Positions 44,460 through 52,827 of a stretch of 64,000 nucleotides of DNA are shown piece by piece. The translations under genes were made by a program, and so were the position numbers. Under the pieces are notes generated by a model. That model did no database searches. It saw nothing but the letters and a program-made list of their open reading frames with translations, and had not been told where the DNA came from. Origin of the DNA: Bacteroides caecigallinarum (GTDB taxonomy: Bacteria > Bacteroidota > Bacteroidia > Bacteroidales > Bacteroidaceae); the NCBI RefSeq assembly GCF_021531075.1, contig NZ_JADYTJ010000003.1, positions 1 to 64,000 on the forward strand, written 5' to 3'. The stretch's first letter is position 1; each line of letters starts with the position of its first letter.

Positions 44460-45773
44460 TTAAATTAATGTTTTTCGTAAATCTTTCACTCTCACAGCTT
44501 TTCCTTCCTGTTTTGGCAGGCTTCCCTTTGGTACGAGTTTCACGATTGGTGTAATCAGAATTTCATCTTTCAGCTGACGTGTAATTTCTTTTGTAAGCTT
44601 CTGCAGTGAGCCGAAGTCGTCTGTAAATTCGTTCAGTTCCACCTCCACCGTCATCTCGTCGTTTGCATCCAGGTTTGTCAGCGTAATCAGATAGTCAGAA
44701 CCAAGTTCCTTGAACTGCATAAGAATAGTTTCTATCTGGATAGGGAAGATGTTTACACCCTTCAGTATGATCATATCGTCGCTTCTTCCTTTCATGCGGT
44801 CCAGGCGTCTGTGGTGTCGTCCGCATTTGCAATCTCCCGGAAGGAACCTTGTAAGGTCTCTTGTCCTGTATCTCAGTAGTGGCATAGCTTCACGGTTAAT
44901 GGTGGTAAGTACAAGTTCACCCACTTCACCGTCGGGCACAGGCTCAAGAGTCTCCGGGTCTACTATTTCCACTATATAGTAATCCTCCCATATATGTAGA
45001 CCGTTCTGTTCCGTGCATTCGAAAGCCACTCCCGGACCGCACATTTCCGACATGCCGAACGAGTTGTATGCTTTCACTCCTAGCATCTTTTCTATTCTTT
45101 TCCTTTGTTCATCGGAGTGTGGTTCTGCGCCTATTATCAGTGTTCTCAGTTTTGTATCTTTAACCGGATCTATACCCATCTCTTCCATAACTTCATGCAG
45201 ACGTCCCGCATAACTTGGAATGGCATGGAGGGCAGTTGTTCCGAAGTCGGTAATGAATTTAATCTGTCGTTTGGTATTTCCTGCTGCTGCCGGTACTGTA
45301 AGCATCCCCAGTCTTTCTGCTCCGTATTGGAAACCAAGTCCTCCAGTGAACATACCGTAGCCTGATGAGTTCTGGAATATGTCACCCGCTCTTAATCCCA
45401 CCATGTGCAGACACCTTGCCACCGCATTAGCCCATTCGTCAAGGTCTTTTTGTGTGTGGAGTATAACAGTTGGTGTTCCTGTGGTACCACTTGAAGAGTG
45501 TAGTCTTACCACCTCCTTCAATGGCACTGCTGCCAGTCCGTAAGGATAATTGTCACGCAAGTCCTGCTTTGTCGTAAACGGTATTTTTCTGATATCTTCA
45601 AGTGATTTTATATCTTCAGGTTTCAGATTGTGTTCTTCAAATCTTTTTTTATAGAAAGGAGAGTTCATACAGTGCTTCACTGTCTTCTGCAGTCTTTCCA
45701 GTTGTAGTTTCTCTATTTCCTCTCTAGTCATTGTTTCCATCTCTGGATGGAGATATTTGCAGTCGTTTTCCAT
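44460..45773 (-). CDS. paaK: Phenylacetate-CoA ligase family enzyme
   Basis: A 437-residue adenylate-forming enzyme of the PaaK family, which ligates aryl acetates to CoA using ATP. The AMP-binding motif is LHSSSGTTGTPTVI, with NSFGMSEMCGPG and LRYRTRDLTRFLPGDCKCGR later. In gut Bacteroidales this gene with an ACT partner is thought to act on indolepyruvate- or phenylacetate-type products of aromatic amino acids; the substrate here is inferred. Confidence 0.9.
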   Translation of the reverse strand: MENDCKYLHPEMETMTREEIEKLQLERLQKTVKHCMNSPFYKKRFEEHNLKPEDIKSLEDIRKIPFTTKQDLRDNYPYGLAAVPLKEVVRLHSSSGTTGTPTVILHTQKDLDEWANAVARCLHMVGLRAGDIFQNSSGYGMFTGGLGFQYGAERLGMLTVPAAAGNTKRQIKFITDFGTTALHAIPSYAGRLHEVMEEMGIDPVKDTKLRTLIIGAEPHSDEQRKRIEKMLGVKAYNSFGMSEMCGPGVAFECTEQNGLHIWEDYYIVEIVDPETLEPVPDGEVGELVLTTINREAMPLLRYRTRDLTRFLPGDCKCGRHHRRLDRMKGRSDDMIILKGVNIFPIQIETILMQFKELGSDYLITLTNLDANDEMTVEVELNEFTDDFGSLQKLTKEITRQLKDEILITPIVKLVPKGSLPKQEGKAVRVKDLRKTLI

Positions 45774-45945
45774 TATAATAATTGTTTGTAAGGTTTATAT
45801 ATACACTATAATATGCCACGTAATGAGCTCTTGTTCTCATATTGAAACATGAATGACTGCAAAATTAGAAAAAATCATTATAAATACAAGAAACTATCTA
45901 TTTTTTGCTGTTTATAATTAGTGTAATGTTTCAAATTGATATTTG

Positions 45946-46461
45946 TTATGTAGTCTCTCTCTTTTTGAGGTATCCTGCCGGCATTTCTACCATTGCACAT
46001 CCCAGCATATTCAGGCGTATGGAAACTTGAAACTTTCCGTCTATATTGATAAGTTCTCCCTTTAGTCCGCATAATGGACCTTTTATTACTTCCACTTTCT
46101 CGCCCGGTTTAAGTTGTTCAGAAGTAAAATATACAGAATTTTCCGAATAGTCCAGCATAAACATAAATCTTTCCATCTCCTCGTCTCTTATAATGGCCGG
46201 TTTATGTGTAGCTTTGTCTATCATAGTGCCGTTCACTGACGGTAAACTTTTAAGGACTTCTATTCTGTTTTTTTCATCACACTTTATGAATATAATCATA
46301 GGAATGACAACCTCTTTTACTTTTTTCTTCCTGTCACTCCATTGCTTTACAGTTTCCTGTATAGGGAGAAAGTTTCTTATCCCCATGCTGTTAAGTCTTT
46401 CTGCTGTCTTTTTCTCGTGATGCATTTTTACATACATCGCATACCAGTTTTCAGTCTCCAT
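45946..46461 (-). CDS. UpxY/NusG-like antitermination factor
   Basis: A 171-residue NusG paralogue. The N-terminal NGN domain (NWYAMYVKMHHEKKTAERLN) precedes a KOW-like end (LKPGEKVEVIKGPLCGLKGE). This resembles UpxY proteins, which in Bacteroides allow RNA polymerase to read through capsule operons. No capsule genes follow it here, so this is an orphan copy. Confidence 0.85.
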   Translation of the reverse strand: METENWYAMYVKMHHEKKTAERLNSMGIRNFLPIQETVKQWSDRKKKVKEVVIPMIIFIKCDEKNRIEVLKSLPSVNGTMIDKATHKPAIIRDEEMERFMFMLDYSENSVYFTSEQLKPGEKVEVIKGPLCGLKGELINIDGKFQVSIRLNMLGCAMVEMPAGYLKKRETT

Positions 46462-46651
46462 CTATATATGTTGTTTAGTTCGATAGACTTATTATTGCAA
46501 ATAATCACAAAAGTATAAATAATAATCAATAGAAGAACTTTGTTTGGTATAACTTTTTTCGTGTATTCCTTATTATATTCCTTAATTCATGTTGTATGGT
46601 ATGTATTTTTTATTAATTTTGTTGTATTGTATGATGATAAATTAGTTATGT

Positions 46652-47221
46652 ATGAATGAAGTAGAAATTAGAATAGTAGGTGTTTCTGATCTTTTGAAAC
46701 CTTCTACATCGCATGCTTTGATATTGGAGGAGGTTTTCAGTTATGAAACCAAAAGACGTTTGGCAATGATTATTGGCGACAGGGAGGCCTCTGATTTAAG
46801 GTCTTGCATGTTGGGTATCAAGTCTCCTCGACCACTTACTTACGATTTTGTTTCTTCACTTTTATCCGAGGCTGGTATCAGTGTAGAAAAAGCTGTGATA
46901 TATGATGTGCATGATGGTATCTTCAATTCATATATTTACTTTATACGTCAGGATAAAACAACTTTTAGAGTCGATTCGCGTCCTACTGATGCATTGTCAC
47001 TGTCTCAAAAGATAGGTTTTCCTGTGTATGTACTCGAAGATTTGTTGGAGAAGGAAAAGATAAGGACTGTCACTCCCGATGGTTCAGGATTCAGTATGCC
47101 TCTTAATTCAGTAGGAACTGATATGTTGAAGATGGATCTGGAGGCGGCAATAAATAATGAAGATTATGAAAGAGCTGCAATGTTGCGCGATGAGATATCA
47201 AGAAGAGAAGGTAAAATATAA
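46652..47221 (+). CDS. Bifunctional nuclease family protein (DUF151) with UVR-like C-terminus
   Basis: A 189-residue protein. The core LILEEVFSYETKRRLAMIIG and VDSRPTDALSLSQKIGFPVY matches the bifunctional nuclease (DUF151) family. The C-terminal ~35 residues, LEAAINNEDYERAAMLRDEI, form a UvrB/C-type UVR motif, a combination common in Bacteroidetes. Biochemical activity is inferred from the family. Confidence 0.9.
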   Translation: MNEVEIRIVGVSDLLKPSTSHALILEEVFSYETKRRLAMIIGDREASDLRSCMLGIKSPRPLTYDFVSSLLSEAGISVEKAVIYDVHDGIFNSYIYFIRQDKTTFRVDSRPTDALSLSQKIGFPVYVLEDLLEKEKIRTVTPDGSGFSMPLNSVGTDMLKMDLEAAINNEDYERAAMLRDEISRREGKI

Positions 47222-47301
47222 TGTTAATAAATATGTATTTTACTTCTTATTTAATATTGTATTGTAAAATAAAGTTAAATATGCGAATTTTTCTCGATGT
47301 T

Positions 47302-47408
47302 TTATGTGTTACATAACATAAAACCCGTATATTTGCACTGTGTTTTTCATGGTATTAGATTTAAGGTTAATGAAGATTGGGAGTCTGGGAAGATTCCCTT
47401 TTTTTATG
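47302..47408 (+). promoter_or_regulatory. Operator, promoter and short terminated leader or small RNA
   Basis: A 15-base palindrome TTATGTGTTACATAA (from 47302) sits just before the -7 element TATATTTG (47328-47335). Transcription from there would meet a GGGAG/TTCCC hairpin followed by T7 near 47405. This could be a ~65-base small RNA or an attenuated leader for the gene at 47516. Confidence 0.5.
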
Positions 47409-47426
47409 CCTTTTATTTTCGTAAGG

Positions 47427-47498
47427 AAAACGTCAAGTCATTTTGACTAAAACGACAAGACATTTTATGTAAAACGTCAAAGCGTTTTTTTATAAACG
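47427..47498. repeat. AAAACG-type array, period 22
   Basis: AAAACG-like steps start at 47427, 47449, 47471 and (taaacg) 47493, exactly 22 bases apart, within AAAACGWCAAGNCATTTT-like units. It ends about 18 bases before the start codon at 47516, so it would be in the mRNA leader. Confidence 0.88.
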
Positions 47499-47515
47499 TA
47501 TAAAAACAGATTATT

Positions 47516-48235
47516 ATGGAAGCAGAAACTATAAAACTATTGAAAGAGTGGGCATACACTTATCATTGTACATCGTTTATTCCCGACGACCCTGTACAGT
47601 TTCCTCACAGATATACCGAACAGCGTGATATTGAGATTTCAGGCCTGCTTACAGCGGTTCTAAGTTTTGGTAACCGCAAGATGATACTCCGTAAGGCAGA
47701 CGAACTTGATACTATCATGGGACATTCGCCTCTGAAATATATTCTTTCTGAAAAGTGGAAGGATGATTTCCGTACAGATGACAAGAATAGTTTCTACAGA
47801 ATGGTGTCACACTCCGATTTTCGTTTTTATCTTGAGAAATTATATTCTGTTTACTCGGAAGGAAAAACTTTGGAGGATAAACTTTTGGAATATAAAGGAA
47901 CACCGATGCAGAAACTCTGCGCATTTCTTGAAGTGTCGGACCGTTCTCCACAAAAGAAACTCAATATGTTCCTGCGCTGGATGGTACGACAGAATTCTCC
48001 TGTAGATTTCGGTGTGTGGAAAAGGATGGATGCAGCCGACTTGATTATTCCTCTGGACACCCACGTGTGCCGTGTGGCACATCTTCTAGAACTTACAGAT
48101 AAACCTGTATTTTCCCTCACCAATGCCAAGAGAATAACAAATGCCTTGGCAGAGATATTTCCCGGCGACCCTTGTATGGGAGATTTCTCATTGTTCGGTT
48201 ACGGGGTTAACAACAAGGATACAGGGGAACTGTAG
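47516..48235 (+). CDS. TIGR02757/DUF2400-family protein
   Basis: A 239-residue HhH-type protein of the TIGR02757 family (EQRDIEISGLLTAVLSFGNR; PLDTHVCRVAHLLELTDK; CMGDFSLFGYGVN). The fold is that of helix-hairpin-helix DNA glycosylases, though activity is unproven. The C-terminus runs a few residues past the usual end before a stop, and is followed at once by a decayed nuclease sequence, so the last residues may be newly acquired. Confidence 0.85.
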   Translation: MEAETIKLLKEWAYTYHCTSFIPDDPVQFPHRYTEQRDIEISGLLTAVLSFGNRKMILRKADELDTIMGHSPLKYILSEKWKDDFRTDDKNSFYRMVSHSDFRFYLEKLYSVYSEGKTLEDKLLEYKGTPMQKLCAFLEVSDRSPQKKLNMFLRWMVRQNSPVDFGVWKRMDAADLIIPLDTHVCRVAHLLELTDKPVFSLTNAKRITNALAEIFPGDPCMGDFSLFGYGVNNKDTGEL

Positions 48236-48238
48236 AAC

Positions 48239-48549
48239 TCCTATACTATGCGCCGCAAGGATGATGAGAGGGAGCGCGAACGTTATTTCCAATATACATT
48301 CTACCTGATTCTCCGCCTGATAAGCGTCTATACCGTCTATGTGGAGTAGCAGAGTCATGGTCGTGTGGACTGCGTTATAGAAACGCCTCAATATGTTTAT
48401 ATCTTCGAGTTCAAGCTTGACGGAACGGCAGATGGGGCTCAGCGTCAGATAGAAGAAAAAGGTTATGCATATGAGTACGCTTCGGATACACGTGCTATGT
48501 ATAGGATTGGTGCAAGTTTCTCTTCCGAAACAGGGACGATAGGAGAATG
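48239..48549 (+). pseudogene. Remnant of an AAA-ATPase C-terminal PD-(D/E)XK domain
   Basis: The frame reads RYFQYTFYLILRLISVYTVY, a stop (TAG, 48347-48349), then GRVDCVIETPQYVYIFEFKL and ADGAQRQIEEKGYAYEY up to an SFSSETGTIGE end. That is the C-terminal nuclease-like domain of the widespread Bacteroidetes AAA-ATPase/DUF1703 family; the ATPase part is missing. A decayed fragment. Confidence 0.75.
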
Positions 48550-48599
48550 ACAGAAATGTTAAATAAAAAAAAAGAATATTATTTATTGAAAAATATTAT

Positions 48600-48607
48600 T
48601 ATCTTTG
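48600..48607 (+). promoter_or_regulatory. -7 element for the LytM-like gene
   Basis: TATCTTTG lies 44 bases upstream of the ATG at 48652 and excludes the in-frame start at 48547. Confidence 0.55.
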
Positions 48608-48651
48608 AAACCATAAATCTAAAATTTGGAATTTACATAAATTTTTTTGAT

Positions 48652-49488
48652 ATGAAACATGGAAAAACACAAACATGCATTTTATTGCTGTTTTCTTTAT
48701 TTACCTGCAATAGCACAGCTCAATCATTAATGTCAATGATGAAGCAGCCTTTTAATATAATAGAATCGGATTGGGAGAGGAATTCAAATCAGGACTTGTC
48801 TTTGGTTTATACCAATAATGATTTTTGCGATTATTACGTTTATCGTATAGACGACCGTTCATACGAACTACATCCTGGAAAAAACACTATATTTAAAATA
48901 CCAAAAGGATCGAACTTCGATAATCCGTTCAAGAATCCTTCGTCATATAGGTTTTATAGAGGAATCTTTGTAGAAAAGTTTGATGTCAAACGTCCGTATG
49001 CTCTTCCTGTGAAGAACGGTGTAAAGACTGCATGGAAGACAGATATACGCGAAAGCAAGAAGACTCTTAATTTCTTTATGCATCAGGGAGATACAGTGTA
49101 TTCCACAAGAGGTGGAATGGCGTGCAAGACTTCTGATCCTCGTCAATTACTGATATATCATTCCGACCATACCTTTGCTGCTTATCTTGGTATGGATGAG
49201 AATTTTATCGTGCCGGGTGAGGAAGTGATGACCGGTCAGCCTATAGGAATTGCTGGCAGATGGACAGTATCAATTTCATATTTTTTCCTCGACGAGAATA
49301 AGTTTGAGTCTCTTCAGGCTACAGGCTATCCATATTCTCATTTTATGCCTGTTTTCAGAACAGATGAAGGTGATGTACAGATGGAGGAAAAAAGAAAATA
49401 CACGGCAGTAATTGATGATGAACTGATAATGCAGGATATGAGTAAACGCGAACAGAAAAGATATCTGAAAAATAAGAACAGGAAATGA
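48652..49488 (+). CDS. Degenerate M23/LytM-like secreted protein
   Basis: A 278-residue secreted protein with a signal peptide (ILLLFSLFTCNSTAQ). Residues ~140-215 (GDTVYSTRGGMACKTSD; LLIYHSDHTFAAYLGMDENF; GEEVMTGQPIGIAG) follow the M23 peptidase fold, but the zinc-binding HxxxD and HxH residues are not all present. It is therefore probably a non-catalytic cell-wall binding protein. Its stop overlaps the start of the following metallopeptidase gene by 4 bases. Confidence 0.75.
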   Translation: MKHGKTQTCILLLFSLFTCNSTAQSLMSMMKQPFNIIESDWERNSNQDLSLVYTNNDFCDYYVYRIDDRSYELHPGKNTIFKIPKGSNFDNPFKNPSSYRFYRGIFVEKFDVKRPYALPVKNGVKTAWKTDIRESKKTLNFFMHQGDTVYSTRGGMACKTSDPRQLLIYHSDHTFAAYLGMDENFIVPGEEVMTGQPIGIAGRWTVSISYFFLDENKFESLQATGYPYSHFMPVFRTDEGDVQMEEKRKYTAVIDDELIMQDMSKREQKRYLKNKNRK

Positions 49489-50273
49489 AGCATATATTAT
49501 TACTCTTAGTGTTCATATTATATGGGTCGTATTCATTTGCCGATGGAAGATTGATCATAGACTACGGAGGAGATGCCCTGACGGAAAAGGAACGTATGCG
49601 GATAGAACGCATGATGGACTACCAGATTGAGTTTTACAGCATGTTCGGACTGGAAGACAGCCTGAGAGTAAGGCTGACGGTATTTGATGAGCGTAGCGAA
49701 GGAATGTTCTATCTTGATACTATAGGAGTAAGCAAGCGTCATCCGTTGAAAAATGTAAATGCCTTATATATGCATAACAGAAAGGAAGCTGTAATATTGG
49801 GTATGGATGAAGACCGCAAAAGAATGCTTCCTGTCATTTACCACGAGTTGAGTCATTATTTTACAAGAGAGATAACCAATGTAAATCCTCCAATGTGGCT
49901 TATGGAGGGACTGAGCGAGTATTTCGAGAATTGTGAGGTTGGCAAAAAGGATATAAAACATACTATCACATCGTACGAAAAGGGTAGAATACGCACTATG
50001 TATATGCTGGGCGAGATGGATTTAAGAAAATTCGTAGATTCTGACAGGAGGCTTTTCATGAAAAAGCAGAGAACAGATGAACAGTATGCCTATATTCTGT
50101 CACATTTACTTGTCACTTTCATGATAGAAAACGTTTCACGTCAGGTTTTTGTAAATTTAATCGATTTGTTACATGATAATACGGATAAGTCGAAAGTATC
50201 AGAGAAAATAGCACGCACTTATCCCGGTGGTTTCGAAACTTTCGAAAGTGATTTTGAAAAGATTTATAAGTAA
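49485..50273 (+). CDS. Secreted zinc metallopeptidase of the MA clan
   Basis: A 262-residue protein with a signal peptide (MKHILLLLVFILYGSYSFAD). The gluzincin motif is YHELSHYF (HExxH), with the third ligand in WLMEGLSEYFEN. This is the arrangement of MA-clan peptidases of the DUF1570/Peptidase_MA type. Coupled to the LytM-like gene, it may act in the envelope; substrate unknown. Confidence 0.85.
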   Translation: MKHILLLLVFILYGSYSFADGRLIIDYGGDALTEKERMRIERMMDYQIEFYSMFGLEDSLRVRLTVFDERSEGMFYLDTIGVSKRHPLKNVNALYMHNRKEAVILGMDEDRKRMLPVIYHELSHYFTREITNVNPPMWLMEGLSEYFENCEVGKKDIKHTITSYEKGRIRTMYMLGEMDLRKFVDSDRRLFMKKQRTDEQYAYILSHLLVTFMIENVSRQVFVNLIDLLHDNTDKSKVSEKIARTYPGGFETFESDFEKIYK

Positions 50274-50275
50274 TT

Positions 50276-50836
50276 TCAGAAATTCATAGAAGCATAAACA
50301 CCGTAATGACCGTCACCTGCAACAGGACTTATAGTAAGATTATGTTTCTTGGCAAACGGGCGCGTAAAGATATACGAGCTGGCTGTACCTATAACTGCAC
50401 CGGCTGCAACATCCCACCAGTCGTGTTTCTTGCCGTAGACACGGCTCCAGCCTACATACGTTGACAGTACATATGCCGGTGCTCCCCATTTCCAGCCATA
50501 GCGGCGCTGTATGAAAGATGCTGCAGCAAATGAAACAGATGTATGCATAGAAGGGAAGGAGTGGAAATTACTGTGGTCCGGTCGTTCTTTCTTTACGGCA
50601 TATTTCAGTGCGTATGTCACTCCAAGTGTAGTGATGCCCGAAAAAACTCCTTGTTTAAGTCCTTCCCAGTCCTTGTTTATCAAAATAGCTGTCAGCCCGG
50701 CTACTGGGAGAAGAACTGCACCCACGTCTCCCGATGTTCGTACTGCTTTACGGCTGCCGGTCACTTCCAATGTCTGTGCATTCATTGATAGTGCCAATGC
50801 ACACACCATGAATAATATAGTAATTCTTCTAATCAT
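50276..50836 (-). CDS. PAP2-superfamily phosphatase
   Basis: A 186-residue membrane-associated phosphatase with signal (MIRRITILFMVCALALSMNA). PAP2 motifs: KKERPDHSNFHSFPSMHTS (motifs 1 and 2; Gly of PSGH replaced by Met) and WSRVYGKKHDWWDVAAG. Probably dephosphorylates lipid pyrophosphates such as undecaprenyl-PP. It follows the undecaprenol kinase gene, so phosphorylation and dephosphorylation of the same carrier may be paired. The start at 50836 matches the signal peptide. Confidence 0.82.
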   Translation of the reverse strand: MIRRITILFMVCALALSMNAQTLEVTGSRKAVRTSGDVGAVLLPVAGLTAILINKDWEGLKQGVFSGITTLGVTYALKYAVKKERPDHSNFHSFPSMHTSVSFAAASFIQRRYGWKWGAPAYVLSTYVGWSRVYGKKHDWWDVAAGAVIGTASSYIFTRPFAKKHNLTISPVAGDGHYGVYASMNF

Positions 50837-50880
50837 AAGTTTGTTCCAATTGTTAAAAGCGATGTTTGTCGTGTTATGAA

Positions 50881-51261
50881 TTAACATATCGTTTCCATGA
50901 TTTTGGGAACGAATATTATCAGTCCTACTATTGCTGCGGCTATAGCTAGAATTAGCACAGCTCCTGCAGCAAGGTCTTTGGTACGTTTTATAGCTTCGTT
51001 ATATCCGGGCGAAACGAGGTCGGCTATAGCTTCAATGGACGAGTTTACGGCTTCTGCTGCAAGAACAGTTCCTATGGCAAACACAACGGCTATCCATTCG
51101 GTTTTGGAAATACCAAACACAAATCCTGCTATTATTACGCATACTGTCGCAAAGCAGTGAATCCATGCGTTGTGCTCTTTTTCGATAAGCTGTTTTATAC
51201 CATTAAAGGCAAATTTGAAACTTCTAAGTCTTTTTCTGAGTGTAAACCCGTCGTTCTTCAT
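50881..51261 (-). CDS. dgkA: Diacylglycerol/undecaprenol kinase
   Basis: A 126-residue trimeric membrane kinase with three helices. Key residues are in EKEHNAWIHCFATV and VLAAEAVNSSIEAIADLVSP, the family signature. It phosphorylates undecaprenol or diacylglycerol. The start at 51261 avoids overlap with xth; an in-frame start at 51276 would overlap by 11 bases. Confidence 0.9.
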   Translation of the reverse strand: MKNDGFTLRKRLRSFKFAFNGIKQLIEKEHNAWIHCFATVCVIIAGFVFGISKTEWIAVVFAIGTVLAAEAVNSSIEAIADLVSPGYNEAIKRTKDLAAGAVLILAIAAAIVGLIIFVPKIMETIC

Positions 51262-51265
51262 CTTC

Positions 51266-52021
51266 TTATAAATCAATGGTTACTTCCACTGGACAGTGGT
51301 CCGAACCTAATATTTCGGTATGTATTTTTGCTCCCTGAAGCTTGTCTGCCAGACGTGCTGATGCTACGAAGTAGTCAATACGCCACCCTGCATTCTTTTC
51401 GCGAGCCTTGAAGCGGTATGACCACCACGAGTATATATTCTCCATATCAGGATAAAAATAACGGAAAGTGTCTATGAAACCTGCATCAAGCAGTGTTTGG
51501 AACTTTTCTCTTTCCTGGTCGGTAAATCCGGCATTCATGCGGTTTGTTTTAGGATTTTTCAGGTCTATTTCTTTATGAGCCACATTAAGGTCGCCGCAAA
51601 CCAGTACAGGTTTCTTGCTGTCAAGTTTCTGTAGATATGCCCTGAAATCGTCTTCCCATGTCATACGGTAGTCCAGACGTTTAAGTCCGTCTTGTGAGTT
51701 AGGAGTATATACCGTTACAAGGAAGAAGTTTTCCATCTCCAGTGTGATTACACGTCCTTCATGATCGTGTTCGTCAATACCTAGACCGTATGTTACATTC
51801 AGTGGCTGATGGCGTGTGAATATAGCTGTACCGGAATAGCCTTTCTTTTCGGCATAGTTCCAATATGATGTATATCCTTCGAAACTGAGGTCTAACTGTC
51901 CTTCCTGCATTTTTGTTTCCTGCAGGCAGAAAAAGTCGGCATCAAATGCCTTGAATGAATCTCGGAAACCCTTGTCGCAGCATGCGCGGATTCCGTTTAC
52001 GTTCCATGAAATAAGACGCAT
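51266..52021 (-). CDS. xth: Exodeoxyribonuclease III
   Basis: A 251-residue AP endonuclease and 3'-5' exonuclease of base-excision repair. Motifs LISWNVNGIRACC, LQETKMQEG, CGDLNVAHKEIDLKNPK and GSDHCPVEV carry the catalytic Asn, Glu, Asp and His. Bacteroidetes-type length. It precedes dgkA on the same strand. Confidence 0.95.
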   Translation of the reverse strand: MRLISWNVNGIRACCDKGFRDSFKAFDADFFCLQETKMQEGQLDLSFEGYTSYWNYAEKKGYSGTAIFTRHQPLNVTYGLGIDEHDHEGRVITLEMENFFLVTVYTPNSQDGLKRLDYRMTWEDDFRAYLQKLDSKKPVLVCGDLNVAHKEIDLKNPKTNRMNAGFTDQEREKFQTLLDAGFIDTFRYFYPDMENIYSWWSYRFKAREKNAGWRIDYFVASARLADKLQGAKIHTEILGSDHCPVEVTIDL

Positions 52022-52067
52022 ATTGAATTAATAATTAAGAATTAACAATTAAAAGTTACGAGTTATC

Positions 52068-52123
52068 AGTTTTTAGTTGTTAGTTGTTAGAGCCATGCGG
52101 ACAGGAACTAACAACTAAAAACT
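52068..52123. repeat. 18-base-pair inverted repeat with tandem AACTAAC units
   Basis: Arm 52068-52085 (AGTTTTTAGTTGTTAGTT) is the exact reverse complement of 52106-52123, with a 20-base loop. The flanks also contain AACTAAC and TTAACAATT repeats. It may be a terminator for the minus-strand barrel gene at 52144 or an imperfect mobile-repeat remnant. Confidence 0.75.
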
Positions 52124-52143
52124 AACAACTAACAATTAACAAA

Positions 52144-52827
52144 TCACTTTGTTATATCAAAAAGATAAGTTATTTTCCCACATATGTAAGTATGTGCCGA
52201 ACGTGAGAAGTAGTCTTTCTTTGTAGTGTTAAAGAAATCGCTAAGTCCGAAGTAATATCTTCCTTCTAGCAGAAAGTGTCCTATACCTGTCCTTATTTCT
52301 ACTCCGCCTCCACCAATAAGACCATAGTCGAAACTGTTTTCGGCAGCTTTGCCATATTGCTCTTTAAGTATTGAGGGCATTGCATGAGTTTCCTTTTCAC
52401 CTATCAGGAAACCAACCTGCGGACCTAGGTTAAGGATGAAACGTGCACCGTTTCCGTATTCTTTTCCGAAAGCCATGTGAGCCAGAAGCGGAATTTCTAT
52501 GTAGTCCATTGATCTGTGATAACTGTCACCGCTACCGTCTTCTATCACTTCTTTCCATCCACGGCGTGAATAGTTTACTTCTGCTTGAATACCGCATATC
52601 ATGCTGAAATATTTCTCGGATATGTATCTGGCTGTAAATCCTCCCTGCGGACCTATAAGATATCCCTGCTTTATTCTTGGCGAGAAGTCTACATTACCGA
52701 AGTTTACACCTCCACTTACTCCTATTGAGAAATTTCGTTTTTGCTCCTGTAACTGAGCTTTGGCCGTAGTGAGGTTAAACCAGCATATAATGCTCAGCAA
52801 TATGAGTATGTATGTTTTTTTAATCAT
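52144..52827 (-). CDS. Outer-membrane beta-barrel protein (PorT-like)
   Basis: A 227-residue protein with a signal peptide (ILILLSIICWFNLTTAKAQ) and alternating beta strands typical of a small barrel (FSIGVSGGVNFGNVDFSPRI; LIGGGGVEIRTGIGHFLLEG). It fits the Bacteroidetes porin-family/PorT-type domain. Its start overlaps the stop of the LysM protein gene, so the two are coupled. Confidence 0.82.
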   Translation of the reverse strand: MIKKTYILILLSIICWFNLTTAKAQLQEQKRNFSIGVSGGVNFGNVDFSPRIKQGYLIGPQGGFTARYISEKYFSMICGIQAEVNYSRRGWKEVIEDGSGDSYHRSMDYIEIPLLAHMAFGKEYGNGARFILNLGPQVGFLIGEKETHAMPSILKEQYGKAAENSFDYGLIGGGGVEIRTGIGHFLLEGRYYFGLSDFFNTTKKDYFSRSAHTYICGKITYLFDITK

